From contig OX327702.1 in assembly GCA_946807835.1 (NCBI GenBank), forward strand, positions 7,874,001 to 7,938,000: DNA of 64,000 nt, in the 5' to 3' direction. Below the pieces are notes generated by a model. That model made no database searches and was not told the origin of the DNA. It saw only the letters and a program-made list of their open reading frames with translations. The position numbers were made by a program, and so were the translations under genes. This document shows positions 23,210 through 36,217 of this stretch, piece by piece. Every line of letters starts with the position of its first letter. The first letter of the stretch is position 1. The DNA comes from Ailanthus altissimus. Lineage: Eukaryota; Streptophyta; Magnoliopsida; Sapindales; Simaroubaceae.

Positions 23210-26200
23210 AATAATAGCTACTACGAACCAGTTGGTGTGAATGGTTGAACCAGTCCAACTCTAGGGTACTAGAAAATACTTTGATCGGTGAAGGAATCTC
23301 AGAAGTGTTCTAGATTTAGTAAAATTTAGATTTATTGTTGATCAGAGTTTGCCATAAGGCAATTCTGATGACACCTTTCTAGAGGATTGTATAGAGGGAG
23401 TGTAACCCTCTCTGTTTTGGGTGCTTCATTTTCTACTCCAAGTATATCTAGTGAGACTAAATGAGCAAGGGAGAAGATGATGAGGCAGATACCCAATATC
23501 AATCCTTAGAGGCAGCATTTATCCAAAGATCAACAAGAGAGAGCGTGTAGTTGGAAAGTGTTTCCAATACAATAAGGTTAGGTATTGGAAATCCCTCTAC
23601 CCTAGAAACCTTATAATTAGCCAAGAAGACTCCCACAAGTTTGTGTATGACACTAGACATTTCTAAGGCATATGATGCCAGTTCAAGCTGAGTATGAGAT
23701 ATCGCATGTCCTTCTCACATTTACAAAATGTTACGAGGATGGAGAGAGATTAGAATGCAACAGCTTATAGAAGTAAAGTTGAGAGTAAGAAATGTTGATT
23801 TCTTGTAGGTCTAAGTTGTTGGACAGCTTGACTTACTTCTAGTATGCAATACAATAGTTGTATTGTATGATAAGTATAATATTTTATTAACTGAATGTCA
23901 GTTAATAAATAGACATTATATATAAAATTAGAAATGACTATAGATCGGAATCCTTGAATGATACAGAGTTGTGGTATGAGTTTAGGTCATATAGGCATGA
24001 GATATTTATCTGTCTAGTTAAGGATAGTTGGATTCCTAATCTGACTATTCAGACTTAATCAGTTTATGAATAGTATATTCACAGAGATGACCAAATATAC
24101 CAGAATGTACTTCACATCCCTTTGATTAGATCGAGGTAGTGAGTACATTAAAAGCAAGTTACTCGTTTGTTTAAGGAAGAATGAGATTCTTACTTATTAT
24201 ACTCTTTCGGGTTGTCCATAACATAATGATGTTTTGGTAAGGAGGAATCGGATTTTATTAGATATCGTCTGATTGATAATGAGTGTTAGCGATCTATATC
24301 TATGAGAATATGCACCAAACATAGCTGCTTATTTAGTAGAGTTCCATTAAAAGCTATTCCTTCATTTTATATAAGATACAGAGAGGAAGGAAGCCGTGTC
24401 TTAAGTAAGTTGAGACTTGGTGTTGTCTTGTTTACATAAGAGTTACGCAACAGGGTATCTTGTTTTGTAAGAGTTACTTAGCAAGATAGACAACACCTAA
24501 AAGGTATAAGTATAGGTTCATTAAGTATCCTGTAAATAATATAGGATACTAGTTCTATGATTCAGAGAAGCGAAGTATGTTCGTTTCTTAGTAAACCATT
24601 ATTCTACAGAAAGAGTTTCTCACGGATCGTGGGAATCATAGAAAGATTGAACTTGGTGAAGCTAATCTAGAAATCAATGAACCGAGGATTGGAACTAAGG
24701 CTTAATTAAGCAAGTCACCTTTTAGCACACTCTCCAAATAGGTCGAAAAGGATGTCTAGGTCACTTTTTAAGTATAGTTGATACCTGAAGGTGAACTTGG
24801 AGTTTTCTTGATAGAAGAAAATCATCCTTGACCTATATGGAGTCGATGTTAAACATCGATTCGGGACGCAGCAAGAAGCCATAAAAATAAAAATTGACTA
24901 TATGCATCAGAATCAAGTCTGGCACTTGATTTAAGCTACCTGTAAGAATTGTTCTCATTGGTTATAAAGAGTTTACAAAGGAGTAGTATGAGCTAGATAG
25001 AAGGTAGAGACCTTCTAGGCTCTGTATTGGTTTTAGAAAGGTAATCCTCAGTGATTTGAGATCAACTAAGAGGAAACCTTTGAACCAATATTAATGTTCA
25101 AGTTAATTAAAATTTTATTGGCTCTTGCAGCATATTATAACTTTGAAGTTTGGCAGATAGATGTAAGGAAGGTGTTTCGGTATGAATACCTTGAGTAAGA
25201 GATATTCATGGAACAACCTGAAGATTTTACGTCCAGTCAGACTTCTGAGTGAGCTAGTGTACATGAAAGGTCAGTGGGAGCATAATAGTCTTCTTGATGC
25301 TCTTTATTGATAATATAATGATCATTGGGAATGATGTCAGTATGTTATAATCGGTCAGAAGTAACTTGTAAGAATTTCTTGATAAAGGATTTATAAGAGG
25401 TTTCCTTTATACTAGGTATAAAGCTTTATAAAGATAGAGCTATGAAGCTGATAGGACTCTCCTAAATCATTTCACATCAATAGCGTCTAAGAAAGGTACA
25501 GATAATTAACTATAAGATAGTTAACGTATCTTTTAAACCTGGTGTTCATCTTTCAAGGAGAGTGTCTCTTTAAATGAAAGATAAGAGAGTTAGAGTGTCT
25601 AACACATCAGATACATTTGCTCTTTAGAACTTGATGTATGCTATAATGTGTTTGAGACCTGAGATCAGTTTGGCTATAAGAGTTACAAGCCGAGTCTAGT
25701 CTGATTCAAGTGACCACTATTTGATGGTAGTCAAACATATCCTGAGGTACCTTGGAGGTACAAAGGATAAGTTTCTCAAACATGGAGAAAGTAACTTATA
25801 AATAGGGAGATGCACAAAGTTAGACATTTTGTTTGACCTGGATGATAGAGAGTCTACATCTGAGAATGTGCTTATTCTCTATAGTACTAAGGGAGTTGGA
25901 ATAACACCTAACTGGGATTCACTGCTAATTCAGATTGGCGCAGCGGAAGTGACAATGAGGATTCGTAGGTTTGTCGCTAGACTTGGAAGAGTTCTAAGAG
26001 TTACGCAACAGGGTATCTTGTTTTGTAAGAGTTACTTAGCAAGATAGACAACACCTAAAAGGTATAAGTATAGGTTCATTAAGTATCCTGTAAATAATAT
26101 AGGATACTAGTTCTATGATTCAGAGAAGCGAAGTATGTTCGTTTCTCAGTAAACCACTATTCTACAGAAAGAGTTTCTCACGGATCGTGGGAATCATAGA

Positions 26201-27780
26201 AAGATTGAACTTGGTGAAGCCAATCTAGAAATCAATGAACCGAGGATTGGAACTAAGGCTTAATTAAGCAAGTCACCTTTTAGCACACTCTCCAAATAGG
26301 TCGAAAAGGATGTCTAGGTCACTTTTTAAGTATAGTTGATACCTGAAGGTGAACTTGGAGTTTTCTTGATAGAAGAAAATCATCCTTGACCTATATGGAG
26401 TCGATGTTAAACATCGATTCGGGACGCAGCAAGAAGCCATAAAAATAAAAATTGACTACATGCATCAGAATCAAGTCTGGCACTTGATTTAAGCTACCTG
26501 TAAGAATTGTTCTCATTGGTTATAAAGAGTTTACAAAGGAGTAGTATGAGCTAGATAGAAGGTAGAGACCTTCTAGGCTCTGTATTGGTTTTAGAAAGGT
26601 AATCCTCAGTGATTTGAGATCAACTAAGAGGAAACCTTTGAACCAATATTAATGTTCAAGTTAATTAAAATTTTATTGGCTCTTGCAGCATATTATAACT
26701 TTGAAGTTTGGCAGATAGATGTAAGGAAGGTGTTTCGGTATGAATACCTTGAGTAAGAGATATTCATGGAACAACCTGAAGATTTTACGTCCAGTCAGAC
26801 TTCTGAGTGAGCTAGTGTGCATGAAAGGTCAGTGGGAGCATGATAGTCTTCTTGATGCTCTTTGTTGATAATATAATGATCATTGGGAATGATGTCAGTA
26901 TGTTATAATCGGTCAGAAGTAACTTGTAAGAATTTCTTGATAAAGGATTTATGAGAGGTTTCCTTTATACTAGGTATAAAGCTTTATAAAGATAGAGCTA
27001 TGAAGCTGATAGGACTCTCCTAAATCATTTCACATCAATAGCGTCTAAGAAAGGTACAGATAATTAACTATAAGATAGTTAACGTATCTTTTAAATCTGG
27101 TGTTCATCTTTCAAGGAGAGTGTCTCTTTAAATGAAAGATAAGAGAGTTAGAGTGTCTAACACATCAGATACATTTGCTCTTTAGAACTTGATGTATGCT
27201 ATAATGTGTTTGAGACCTGAGATCAGTTTGGCTATAAGAGTTACAAGCCGAGTCTAGTCTGATTCAGGTGACCACTATTTGATGGTAGTCAAACATATCC
27301 TGAGGTACCTTGGAGGTACAAAGGATAAGTTTCTCAAACATAGAGAAAGTAACTTATAAATAAGGAGATGCACAAAGTCAGACATTTTGTTTGACCTAGA
27401 TGATAGAGAGTCTACATCTGAGAATGTGCTTATTCTCTATAGTACTAAGGGAGTTGGAATAACACCTAACTGGGATTCACTGCTAATTCAGATTGGCGCA
27501 GCGGAAGTGACAATGAGGATTCGTAGGTTTGTCGCTAGACTTGGAAGAGTTCTAAGATAAATGGATCCTATCCCATAAGTTTGCGATAAAATAAGGCCAT
27601 AATACAAGCCGAAGTGCCAAGAGGACACCAGTACTCTAATTATGTTGAGAGGAGTCTCACATGACTAGAGAAATCTTGGTTGAAGGAGATGTGATTATTT
27701 GTAGAAGTATTCTACAAGTAATTTAGCGGACCCACTATCTAATGCCATGACTCTAAAAGTGTTTATGAAACACATAGAAT
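23210..27780 (+). pseudogene. Copia B gag-pol remnant
   Basis: The layout is collinear with Copia A. Gag starts near 23210. Connection/RT pieces lie near 25130-25230, with RNase H pieces near 25680-25990 and again 27240-27560 (ESTSENVLILYSTKGVGI, related to the Copia RNase H pattern STSGYVF). The 3' end near 27730-27800 reads ADPLSNAMTLKVFMKHIE, the usual Copia polyprotein end. Stops and frame changes are frequent, and a 1558-bp tandem duplication covers much of it. Confidence 0.78.
24441..27556 (+). repeat. 1558-bp tandem duplication in Copia B pol
   Basis: 24441-25998 and 25999-27556 are direct copies with few differences by eye. The junction is at GTTCTAAGAGTTACGC, where the unit end (GTTCTAAG) meets its start (AGAGTTACGC), a short overlap. 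The copies are closer to each other than the element's age would suggest, so the duplication is later than insertion. Confidence 0.9.
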
Positions 27781-27840
27781 TGATGTGTATGAGATGCCAT
27801 TAGGAATAGCACTAAAGCAAGTGGGAGACAATTGAAAGCA

Positions 27841-28383
27841 GAGAGAAAAATGAAACAAGCCCGATGGGTACCGGTCTCAAACTCTAAAGGCCTATTAAGC
27901 ATGAGATGCAGGGTTCGAGCATTAGGGAGGCGCAGGTTACCTGAGGGAGTGTGTTGGGGCGCCAGCTTGGCTCTGACTGGTAGACCTCAGTGCAGTAGCT
28001 GGGGTGGGCCCCATACCTCAACAAAAAGGCCGGCCTTTTTGTCAGGACTATGTAGGGTCCACCAACTCTTTGGTCCACCAGCTGGATGAGACCTCAGAGC
28101 CACCGGGACACCCACATATCCAGCTCAGGTTACCTGCGCCCCCAAGGAATCGAAGCCGGGATCTCATCCATATAATGCCTTACGAGTTCGTCCTTGTACC
28201 TATCGGGATGGCCAGCCCAATGGGTACAAGGACGAACTCGTAAGGCATTATATGGATGAGATCCCGGGTTCGATTCCTTAGGGGCGCAGGTAACCTGAGC
28301 TGGATATGTGGATATGTCGGTGGCTCTGAGGTGTCATCCAGTCGGTGGATCAAGGAGTTAGTGGACCCCACATAGTCCTGACA
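27841..28383. repeat. Three SINE-like units, + / - / +
   Basis: Three related units carry a tRNA-gene-like B box. Unit 1 (+, about 27850-28020, diverged) has GGTTCGAGCAT. Unit 2 (-, about 28043-28210) gives GGCTTCGATTCC on its strand. Unit 3 (+, about 28211-28383) has GGTTCGATTCC at 28267-28277. Units 2 and 3 form a near-perfect hairpin with a short loop at 28201-28222. All share a GGCGCAGGTAACCTG block after the B box. This fits a tRNA-derived plant SINE, but the family was not identified. Confidence 0.6.
28021..28042. repeat. Perfect 22-bp palindrome
   Basis: Two 11-base halves, ACAAAAAGGCC and its reverse complement, meet at the centre. It is the junction between SINE-like units 1 and 2, where their 3' tails meet. 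Confidence 0.9.
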
Positions 28384-29871
28384 AACCCAACCTAAATCAA
28401 AGCTTTCTAGGAAATTAAATAGCCAACCAACACTAAGGAAGCTTAGATGTTGACAGGGCGAGTTGCAGCGCTGAACAGATTTATTTTCAGAACTTCAGAT
28501 AGCTACAAACCTTTTTTTAACATCATCAAGAAGTCTTCATATGGAGAATAAGGCTTTGAACAGTCAAAAGTGTACTAAGAGCTAAAAAAGTACCTGCCAG
28601 CCCCTCCAATATTAGTAGCACCAGGGCATAAAAAGCCATTATTTCTCTACTTGGCAGTGTCTGATGTCATAGTAAATGCTGTATTGTTTATAGAAAGAGA
28701 AGATCAAAAGCACCCAATATATTACGTTAGCAATACTCTAGTAGGAACTAAAGTTCATTACACCAGTATCAAAAAGCTAATACTTGCCTTGTCCCATACA
28801 GTAGAGAAGTTAAGGCATTACTTTGAAGCACATAAAGTGGTAGTTTTAACATCCTATCCAATCAAAACAATCTAGGTCCAAACAATGAAAAAGCAAAACT
28901 TGAACATACCCCATGGAAAAGCTTTGTTGATGGCTCGATTAATCAATTTGGTGCTGGAATTGGCATTTAGATAATAACACCTGAAAGGTTGGTGATAAAA
29001 AATGCCCTGCAACTTGAATTCTAAGCGTCAAATAATAAAGTATAACATGAAGTAGTAATCAATGGGATGCTAATGGAACAAAGTTGTAAATAAAGAAAAT
29101 TTAACTCATAACAGATTTTTAACTGGTAGTCAAACAATTCTTAGGAGAGTACAAAGCCAATGACGAAAGAATGAGGCTTTACCAGGAAAGGATGTGAGAA
29201 CTCGCAGTAAAGTTTCAATACTTTGGCTAACTCAAATTTTATGAGCTAAAGTTTCAATACTAACGACATCTAATATAAACAAAGAAGGCACTTGTGAAGT
29301 AAAAATTGAGTTGCTGTGTAATTTCAATGATGAAAAGTAAGTTGAAGCCTCTATGATTGAAGAAAGTCAAGAAACACAGATGACTTCCTTCCTTAAATAT
29401 CTAACGTCACATGAATTATCTAAAGATGCTAATGAAGCTTATAAGTTAAAATTCAAGCTTTGAGATTTTTCATTATAAATGGGCAGTCGTACAGGAGATT
29501 ACTCAATGGCCTCTACTTGAGGTGTGTTGGCCTAGTGCAAGCTAAAGAAATCCTAAAAGAAGTATATGAGGGGATCTACGAAAACCATGCAGGGGAAAGA
29601 TCTGTAGCCCATAAGATAATGTCGCAAGGGTATTTTTGGCCATATATGATTGTAGATTCAGAGGTATATGTTAAAATGTGCCACCAGTGCCAGATATACG
29701 TACACACCGTACATCAGGCATTGAGGACTGGACATTGTAGAGCCACTACCCAAGGCCAACTGAGGAAAGTAATAAGTATTACTTGCTACAGCTTATTTCA
29801 CCAAATAGGTAAAAGCAACTGTTTATGTAAATGTCACCCAGAAGGAAGTGCAGGAATTTGTCTACCATAAC
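28384..29871 (+). pseudogene. Tat RT end, RNase H and integrase start
   Basis: Coding DNA of the parent Gypsy element resumes. MLTGRVAALNRFIFRTSD near 28448-28500 and LKKYLPAPPILVAPGHKKPL are the RT/RNase H connection. IYYVSNTLVGTKVHYTSIKK near 28715-28775, then LILALSHTVEKLRHYF, is RNase H. Near 29550-29700 SVAHKIMSQGYFWPYM and VKMCHQCQIYVHTVHQ form the integrase zinc-binding region. It is interrupted by several stops and at 29871 by a solo LTR with duplicated ATAAC. Confidence 0.85.
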
Positions 29872-31315
29872 TGATGCGATATTTCTATATCATAAATTAA
29901 GTGCAAGTATACACTATCGTATGCAAGTAATAAAGAGACTAAATAAGTCGGATGTCGAACCCACAGGGATAATTCTTTCTTTTTAACCAATTACTAAAAT
30001 TATATCTTCTTAATAATTATTCAGAAAAATAAAAATCTAGAATGAATGTAAGAAATATAAAACAAAAACACAATGCAATGAGATTTAAAGATATAGCAAC
30101 GTAGAGAGAACCTAGGATTAATATTATCCCTCAATATGTTTCTAATGATTAATCCTCTAATATTTAACTCACTTAGTCTTTACTATTGATCAAGACACTA
30201 ATGTATTCACAAGCCTCTTCCAAGGTCATGCAAGTATACCTTAATTTACCAAATACCTATATTTCTATGGTACTTGTAATAAATTAAGATTCATTAAGAT
30301 TAGGTCTTATTGATCATACATGCCAATTAGGTATATTCCTATCCTAAGTTGAAACTTGCATATGCAACATTGAATGTTACTCTACAATCATGTATCAAAT
30401 TACCTAGGTCTAAATATATTGATTCCTCTTCCAAGTTTATCAAAATATTACCAACTCATTCACCATATATTGGCCAGATATATTGAAGCATTAAACACAA
30501 GTAATTTAAATAATAAATGACTAAGTTTATTAAATACTAAAAGATATGGCAATTAAGCACACATATTGAGTTCAAATATTAACCCTAGAAAACAAGTTAG
30601 CTCATGGCTACAAGAGAACAGCAGTAGAAATAATTATAAATCATGATACAATCAATCGCAAACCGATATAGACGTCGAATTGCTCTTAATTGCGCTGTCT
30701 AGGAACTCTTGATGCCGAAGAACGTCTTGTATCTCTCTCTAAAGATGTTTCAATTAAGCTCCTATTGCTCTCCAAGACTTGTGCTCTGTATTCTTGGTGC
30801 TCTTGGGTCGTCTTGGATTCCTCCTTGAAGGCTGGGAACGAGTGGCTTTATATAGGGATTGATTTGAGCTTGAAAATCTCAATTCTCGTCGGATTAGGAC
30901 TCGCACTACCGCTGGCGCGCTATACATCTGTCGCTGGGGCGACGCGTGAAAAAGTCTTCACCGCTGGAGCGGTGGGATCTTGGCGCTGGGGCGCTGCATG
31001 AAAACGGCTTCACCGCTGGAGCGGTGAATTTCTGGCGCTGGGGCGCTATACGCGACTTAAGCAAGTCGTTTTTCTTATTTCGATCACTATTTCAGCGCTG
31101 GGGCTAAATTCCTTGTGGCGCTGGGGCGATGGACTCATAATTTGAAAACTTTGCATTTTAGTCCCTGTTTTCGCTCCTTTTGCGTTCTTTCTTTAAATTT
31201 CGTTCAAGTCCCTATAAATAACAATAATGCACATAAATAACCATCTATTCTCATAAAACCATAAAATATCAATAATAAAAACATGAGAAAATATATGACA
31301 AATTTGCCCTTATCA
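29872..31315 (-). repeat. Athila-like solo LTR, 1444 bp
   Basis: It runs TG...CA on either strand (TGATGCGA at 29872, TTATCA at 31315) with a perfect flanking duplication ATAAC (29867-29871 and 31316-31320). The end at 29872 resembles 18395-18480 (CACTATCGTATGCAAG; CCACAGGGA), so it is in minus orientation. GC-rich repeats (GCGCTGGGGCGCT, CACCGCTGGAGCGGTGA) occupy 30895-31130. No internal region is present, so it is a solo LTR formed by recombination. Confidence 0.88.
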
Positions 31316-32013
31316 ATAACATCATTTATAGATTTGGCATCCCTCAAGTAATCATTTCAGATAACGAAAAGTAGTTTGACAATAAACTAATAAGGGAGTT
31401 ATGCCAATGAATGAAGATCATCCATAAATTTTCTTCAAATAGGTACCTGCAAGGAAATAGTGAGGCAGAATCAATTAACAAAATCATACTTTTTATGTTG
31501 AAGAAAAAGCTAGAAGAAAATAAAAAGGAATGCTAAAAGAGCTCCCCAAGTTTTGTGGGCCTATTATACAACTAAAAGAAAAGCAACCAATAAGACTCCA
31601 TTTGCCTTGACCTATTGCAGTGAAGCAGTGATTCCAATAGAAGTAAGGCTACCCATTTTGAGATCAAAAGTTGTTGAGAATCAAACCATAAATGAGCAAT
31701 AGTTAGTGCAAACATCGATTTAACTAAAGAAGTGCGAGAAGTCGCAGCCATCAGAATGGCAGTTAACAATAGTTATAGAAAAAAAAAGAAAAAAGTCTGT
31801 AAAGCTAAGATAGTTCAATCAAGGCAACTGAGTTTTGAGAAAAGTAATGGAGAACACCAGAGAGCTTAATGCTAGCAAGTTTGCTCCTAATTGGGAATGG
31901 CCTTATAGATCAAGGTAATAGTTGAAAAAAGTGCTTACATGCTAGTGAACGTTGAAGGGAAAGAAGTGCCTAAGCCATGCAATGCCATCCATCTTAAGAA
32001 GTATCACATGTAG
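31316..32013 (+). pseudogene. Tat integrase core and end of pol
   Basis: The reading after the solo LTR includes IISDN (DDE aspartate region) with KQFDNKLIRELCQ near 31355-31405, [20 protein letters not shown] near 31547-31605, [18 protein letters not shown] near 31613-31667, and a C-terminal piece PKPCNAIHLKKYHM ending near 32013, the usual Tat polyprotein end. Stops and frame changes are present. This completes the pol order gag-PR-RT-RH-INT across the nested insertions. Confidence 0.85.
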
Positions 32014-33786
32014 AAGTGAAGATCTAGCACTTACATAAGATCTAGAACCTACATGAAAGTAGAAGACATGATTTTCCCTCTGTCTCAAAAGCTACTACAA
32101 AGCTTTTTATATTTCTATCCTTATTTTCTCTTAATGAAAAACAAAGCATGTTTTTATTCATAAAAAATTGTGTGACAAAATGTTCACTAAGATAGCTAAG
32201 AGGCACACATGATGCTAAAATGCACAAGTCACAAAAAAGCATGCGAGTTGTCATGACATAAGCTATAAATCAACAAAGTCTCTATAAAAATAATACAACA
32301 ATAACAATAGGATGATCAAACAAGTTGCACAAATAAAAAGATGACTAACATATGCTGCACCATTGATAATTAAGAGCTGACTAAATAAGTCGCGCAAGCA
32401 AAAAGATTACTAGTATATGTCACACAAAAAGACGACTAATATATAACAATCGCATCATGTATTATTGAAAGACGACTAGACGAGTCGCGCAAATTAAAAG
32501 ACGACTAAACAAGTCGTGCAAATAAAAATATGAGTAACATATGTTGCGCCAATATAGCTAACAAAGCAAATAAAACAAATTGCATAAAGCAAAAGACAAC
32601 TAAGTCACATAAATCAAAAGACTATTAATTAAAGTCACACAAAGCAAATTTAACTAACATATGTCAAGCCATTCATAATTAAGAATGATGATCTAAATAA
32701 AGTCATGTGACTTAAAAAATGATAAAATATGTCGCATCATTCAAAAATAATAAGAAAAAGAAAGAAAAAAAAGAAAGAAAGACGATCAATTATATCACAT
32801 TCTTATAAATAAAAAAGATTGTATAAATAACATCCTTATGATTAAGTCATATCACAATTATTGTAAGTAAAAGATAACTAAAAGAGGTCGCTTAAATTAA
32901 AAGAAATAAGTCAATAAATATTACAATCAAATAAAAAAAGAATTGACTAAGTAAGTTGCGCATGTAAGAGGATGACTAAATATAATCACCTATATCAAAA
33001 AAAAAAGAAGAAAGGGTAAATAAATAATATTTACATTAAAGTCCATACATAAAAAAAAAAAAAAAGAAAAAAGTAATAGGTCAATTATAAGTACTTATTT
33101 CTAATGTTTACTTCCTTTTTAAGCTAATTGCAATACGAAACAAGCTTTATCAAAAGCCAAAGTTTGACTTGACATCAATAAGGTAAACTAAGCGAAACAA
33201 GCTTCTAAAATAATACAAACATCTTATACACAAATGAGAGAAAATTATATTGCTTACGCTAGTATAAGCAAAGTACAAAACATTTGTAAAAATCACAAGA
33301 CATAGTCATGATGACTAATTAGTCAAACAACCTTGCAAATCAAGAATGATTCATAAAGAGGCACTAAACGACAGTCATTCTGTTAAAGCAGCAAGATAGA
33401 TGAATATATCTTAAAATATAAAACCTATATAAACATGATCAAAATATATATATACATATCTCAAAGGTACGCTCGAAAAAGTCTGTATATCTTGAAGCAT
33501 ACCCAAAAGGAAAATCCATGTACCTTAAGGTATGCCTAAAATAAGTCAATGCATTTAATACATGGCCTATCCGTATAATGTCTCATCAAAGATAAAACAT
33601 ATAAGTCATCAAACAGCAAAAGAGCAAAATTTCGAAAAGTAGCAATACTATGATAATCAAATTATAAAGATTATAAAATATAGTATCAATGACCAAATAA
33701 CGGTTAACATCTGCAAAAATATGTACAAAAAAAGGTGGAAAGACCAAGTCATGAAATAAAAATATGTACAAAAAAGGGTGGAAAGA
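32014..33786 (+). repeat. Repeat-rich 3' noncoding region of Tat element
   Basis: Between integrase and the antisense gene lies AT-rich DNA. From about 32290 to 33000 it holds degenerate short repeats with the core AAAGACGACTAAAYAAGTCG, followed by CGCAAA; the GACGACT and AGTCGC parts are partly inverted to each other. Spacing is irregular (about 30-60 bp). No coding potential was seen. Tandem repeats in this position are known for Tat/Ogre elements. Confidence 0.65.
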
Positions 33787-35373
33787 CTAAGTCGTGAAAT
33801 CATGCTTCTTTTTGAGGAAAAGTCGCAGCACGAGATGAGGTCGTAGCAAGCTCATCTTTACGAACAGAGCCCTCTTTTGGATTTTCAGGTACCTGAAAAA
33901 GAAAATATCAAAATAAAGAAGTCTTGTCTTAACAAGATTGCATAACAAATGCAGAAATAATAAGATTAAACGAAAGAAAGAGAAACACCGACTCTTTTGA
34001 CCTGATCTCGTAAAGAAAGGAAGGCTCATGAATGACCAATCTCTGGGTCTTATGCCAAAACAGATGGAATAACATAAATTTCGTCGCGTCAAAAGAAGGG
34101 ATTGTAGAACTGTCTGGAGCAGCGTCAAAAGGTGTATCACTAGGAACATCACCATCATCAAACTCCAGATCCGAGTCATCCTCCATCTTACTAACGAGAT
34201 TGTCATCATCGAAGTACATTTGAGTTCGATAGCTGAACTTGCTCTTCAAATACACGCTCTGGTCATGAGTATCCCAACCTTTCTCAAAACCTTTAGTAAA
34301 GGAAGTCAGAATAAAGCACTATAACATTCAATTTTCCTCAAGTGGCTATCATTACAGCGAGCTAGAGCTTTCTTTCTAACAAGTAGCTGCTCATGGCACT
34401 CCTGTGACTTAGCAAGCTCTGCCCAGAGGTTTACTATTTCTGAATCTTTAGCCTTAAGATCCGTGAGTTGCCAGAAAACTACATCTTCTACTAAGCTCTT
34501 CTCCTTGTCTAGCAAATCAGCCTTGCTAGAGGTAGCGGACAGCTTATGACGACAATCAGATAAGCCGCTGGTCAAACTCCCAATTAAATCCTCTTTTTCT
34601 TTTAGCAGAGAGTCTCTATGACCAACCGCGAGTCGGGAAGCTGTTAGTTGAGATTCAAGGTCTATAACCTTTTGATTCAGTGAGTCGATGAATTCCTTCG
34701 AGGAACCCTCTGCAAGGTTCTATCTCTGGAAAAGCTCCTGGACAGATAGAGTTCTCTACAAGCAAGAAAATGTGATCAATATAAATATTAAAAAAATATG
34801 AGGAAAAGAAAATAAGAAAGCAAAAGAAAAATATAAATAATCACTCACTTGCACAAGCTTAGCCAAAGTATGCGTAAATAAATCAAAATTAGAAAGAAGA
34901 GACTGTCACACCTCATCAACTGGAGTACACAAAGGTAATCTACAGTTAGTCTAACTCTCCCATCAAAGAAATGAGAGTCACTAACTTTGACAGGGCCAGA
35001 GTCCACCGTGGCGAAAGAAGGACTTCATTTATGCTTTAATATGTTATCATTTAGTAAAATGTGAGTAGAAGAACTATACTCGTTAAGAATAAAAGAGGCA
35101 CAGATAACTTATAATCTTACACAAGAAATACTAGTACTCGTGTAGGGTGCAGTACTCGCAGAAGAAATATAGACAGTACTCAACAGAGGTGGTTTTCGCT
35201 AAAGAAATGGTACTCACGAGAGGATAAGTACTTGCGGCAGGAGCAAATTTAGTTTGCTCATTCAAACCTACAATCAAACCAAAGAGAAAGCAAATAAAAT
35301 ATGCATATGACATGACAAAAGTAAAAAACAAGTACATAAAATATAATGAACCAGAACTCATCAAGATCTTGAG

Positions 35374-35511
35374 GTAAAACTTATTTGTGTTTCACATTAG
35401 AAAATTAGTATTCCGTTCATCCACTGCACATATATGTTTATGATACATATGTAATTTTAAATAATAGACACAAATCCACATGCATGCACTATAGGTTTAA
35501 AATCACTCACA
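35374..35511 (+). repeat. Duplicated tail of Copia-type LTR
   Basis: It is near-identical to 38312-38449, the 3' end of the solo LTR, starting at GTAAAACTTATTTGTG. Its left edge joins a cassette intron at TTGAGGTAAAAC, a short overlap. The sequence that follows (35512-36212) also parallels 38450-39120. Confidence 0.85.
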
Positions 35512-36217
35512 CTAATACTTGTGAAGGGTGCAGTACTCACAGAAGAAATATAAGCAGTACTCACAGCAGAGGTACTCGCAAAAAGAATGGTACTTGCACA
35601 AAGATTAGTACTTGCGGCATGAGCAAATTTGGTTTGCTCATTCAAATCTGCAAACAAACAAAATAGGAAGCAAATAAAATATGCATATGACATGACAAAA
35701 GTAAAAAACAAGTATATAAAATATAATGAACCAGAACTCATCAGAATCTTGAGGTTATCATCAAAAGAATCATCCAGGGTCTTTTCTAGTTGTGCCTTTA
35801 TAAAGGAGTCAGGCAAGCCATGGATAACTCGTAATCTTACAATATTAGAAGTATTAATACTCGTGTAGGGTGCAGTACTCGCAGAAGAAATATAGACAGT
35901 ACTCGCAAGAGGATCAGAGGCAGTACTCGCGAAAAGAATAGTACTTGCAGAAGGATTAATACTTGCGGTAGGAGCAAATTTGGTTTGCTCATTTAAATCT
36001 GCAAACAAACAAAAGAGGAAGCAAATGAAATATGCATATGACATGACAAAAGTAAAATACAAGTACATAAAAGATAATGAACCAAAACTCATTGGGATCT
36101 TGAGGTAAACACTTACCATCAAAAGAATCATTCAGGGTCTTTTCTAGTTTTTCCTTTATAAAGGAGTTGGGCAAGCCATGGATAATTGCGTAATCCTATA
36201 ATATTAGAAATACTAAT

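Larger units (their letters stand above)
19767..28383 (+). mobile_element. Ty1/Copia retrotransposon B with SINE-like end instead of 3' LTR
   Basis: It has a 5' LTR (19767-21748), primer site, leader, decayed gag-pol and purine tract (27816-27829), but no 3' LTR. Instead a 540-bp cluster of SINE-like repeats follows and ends TGACA at 28383. The flanks are AACCC on both sides (19762-19766 and 28384-28388), and removing the insertion rejoins the Tat RT in frame. The chimera may therefore have integrated as one unit, or the 3' LTR was replaced later. Same family as Copia A. Confidence 0.75.

Noticed and set aside
32161..32254. Possible small gene in the Tat 3' region
   Set aside because: Short, AT-rich and without family motifs; lies in repeat-rich noncoding DNA.
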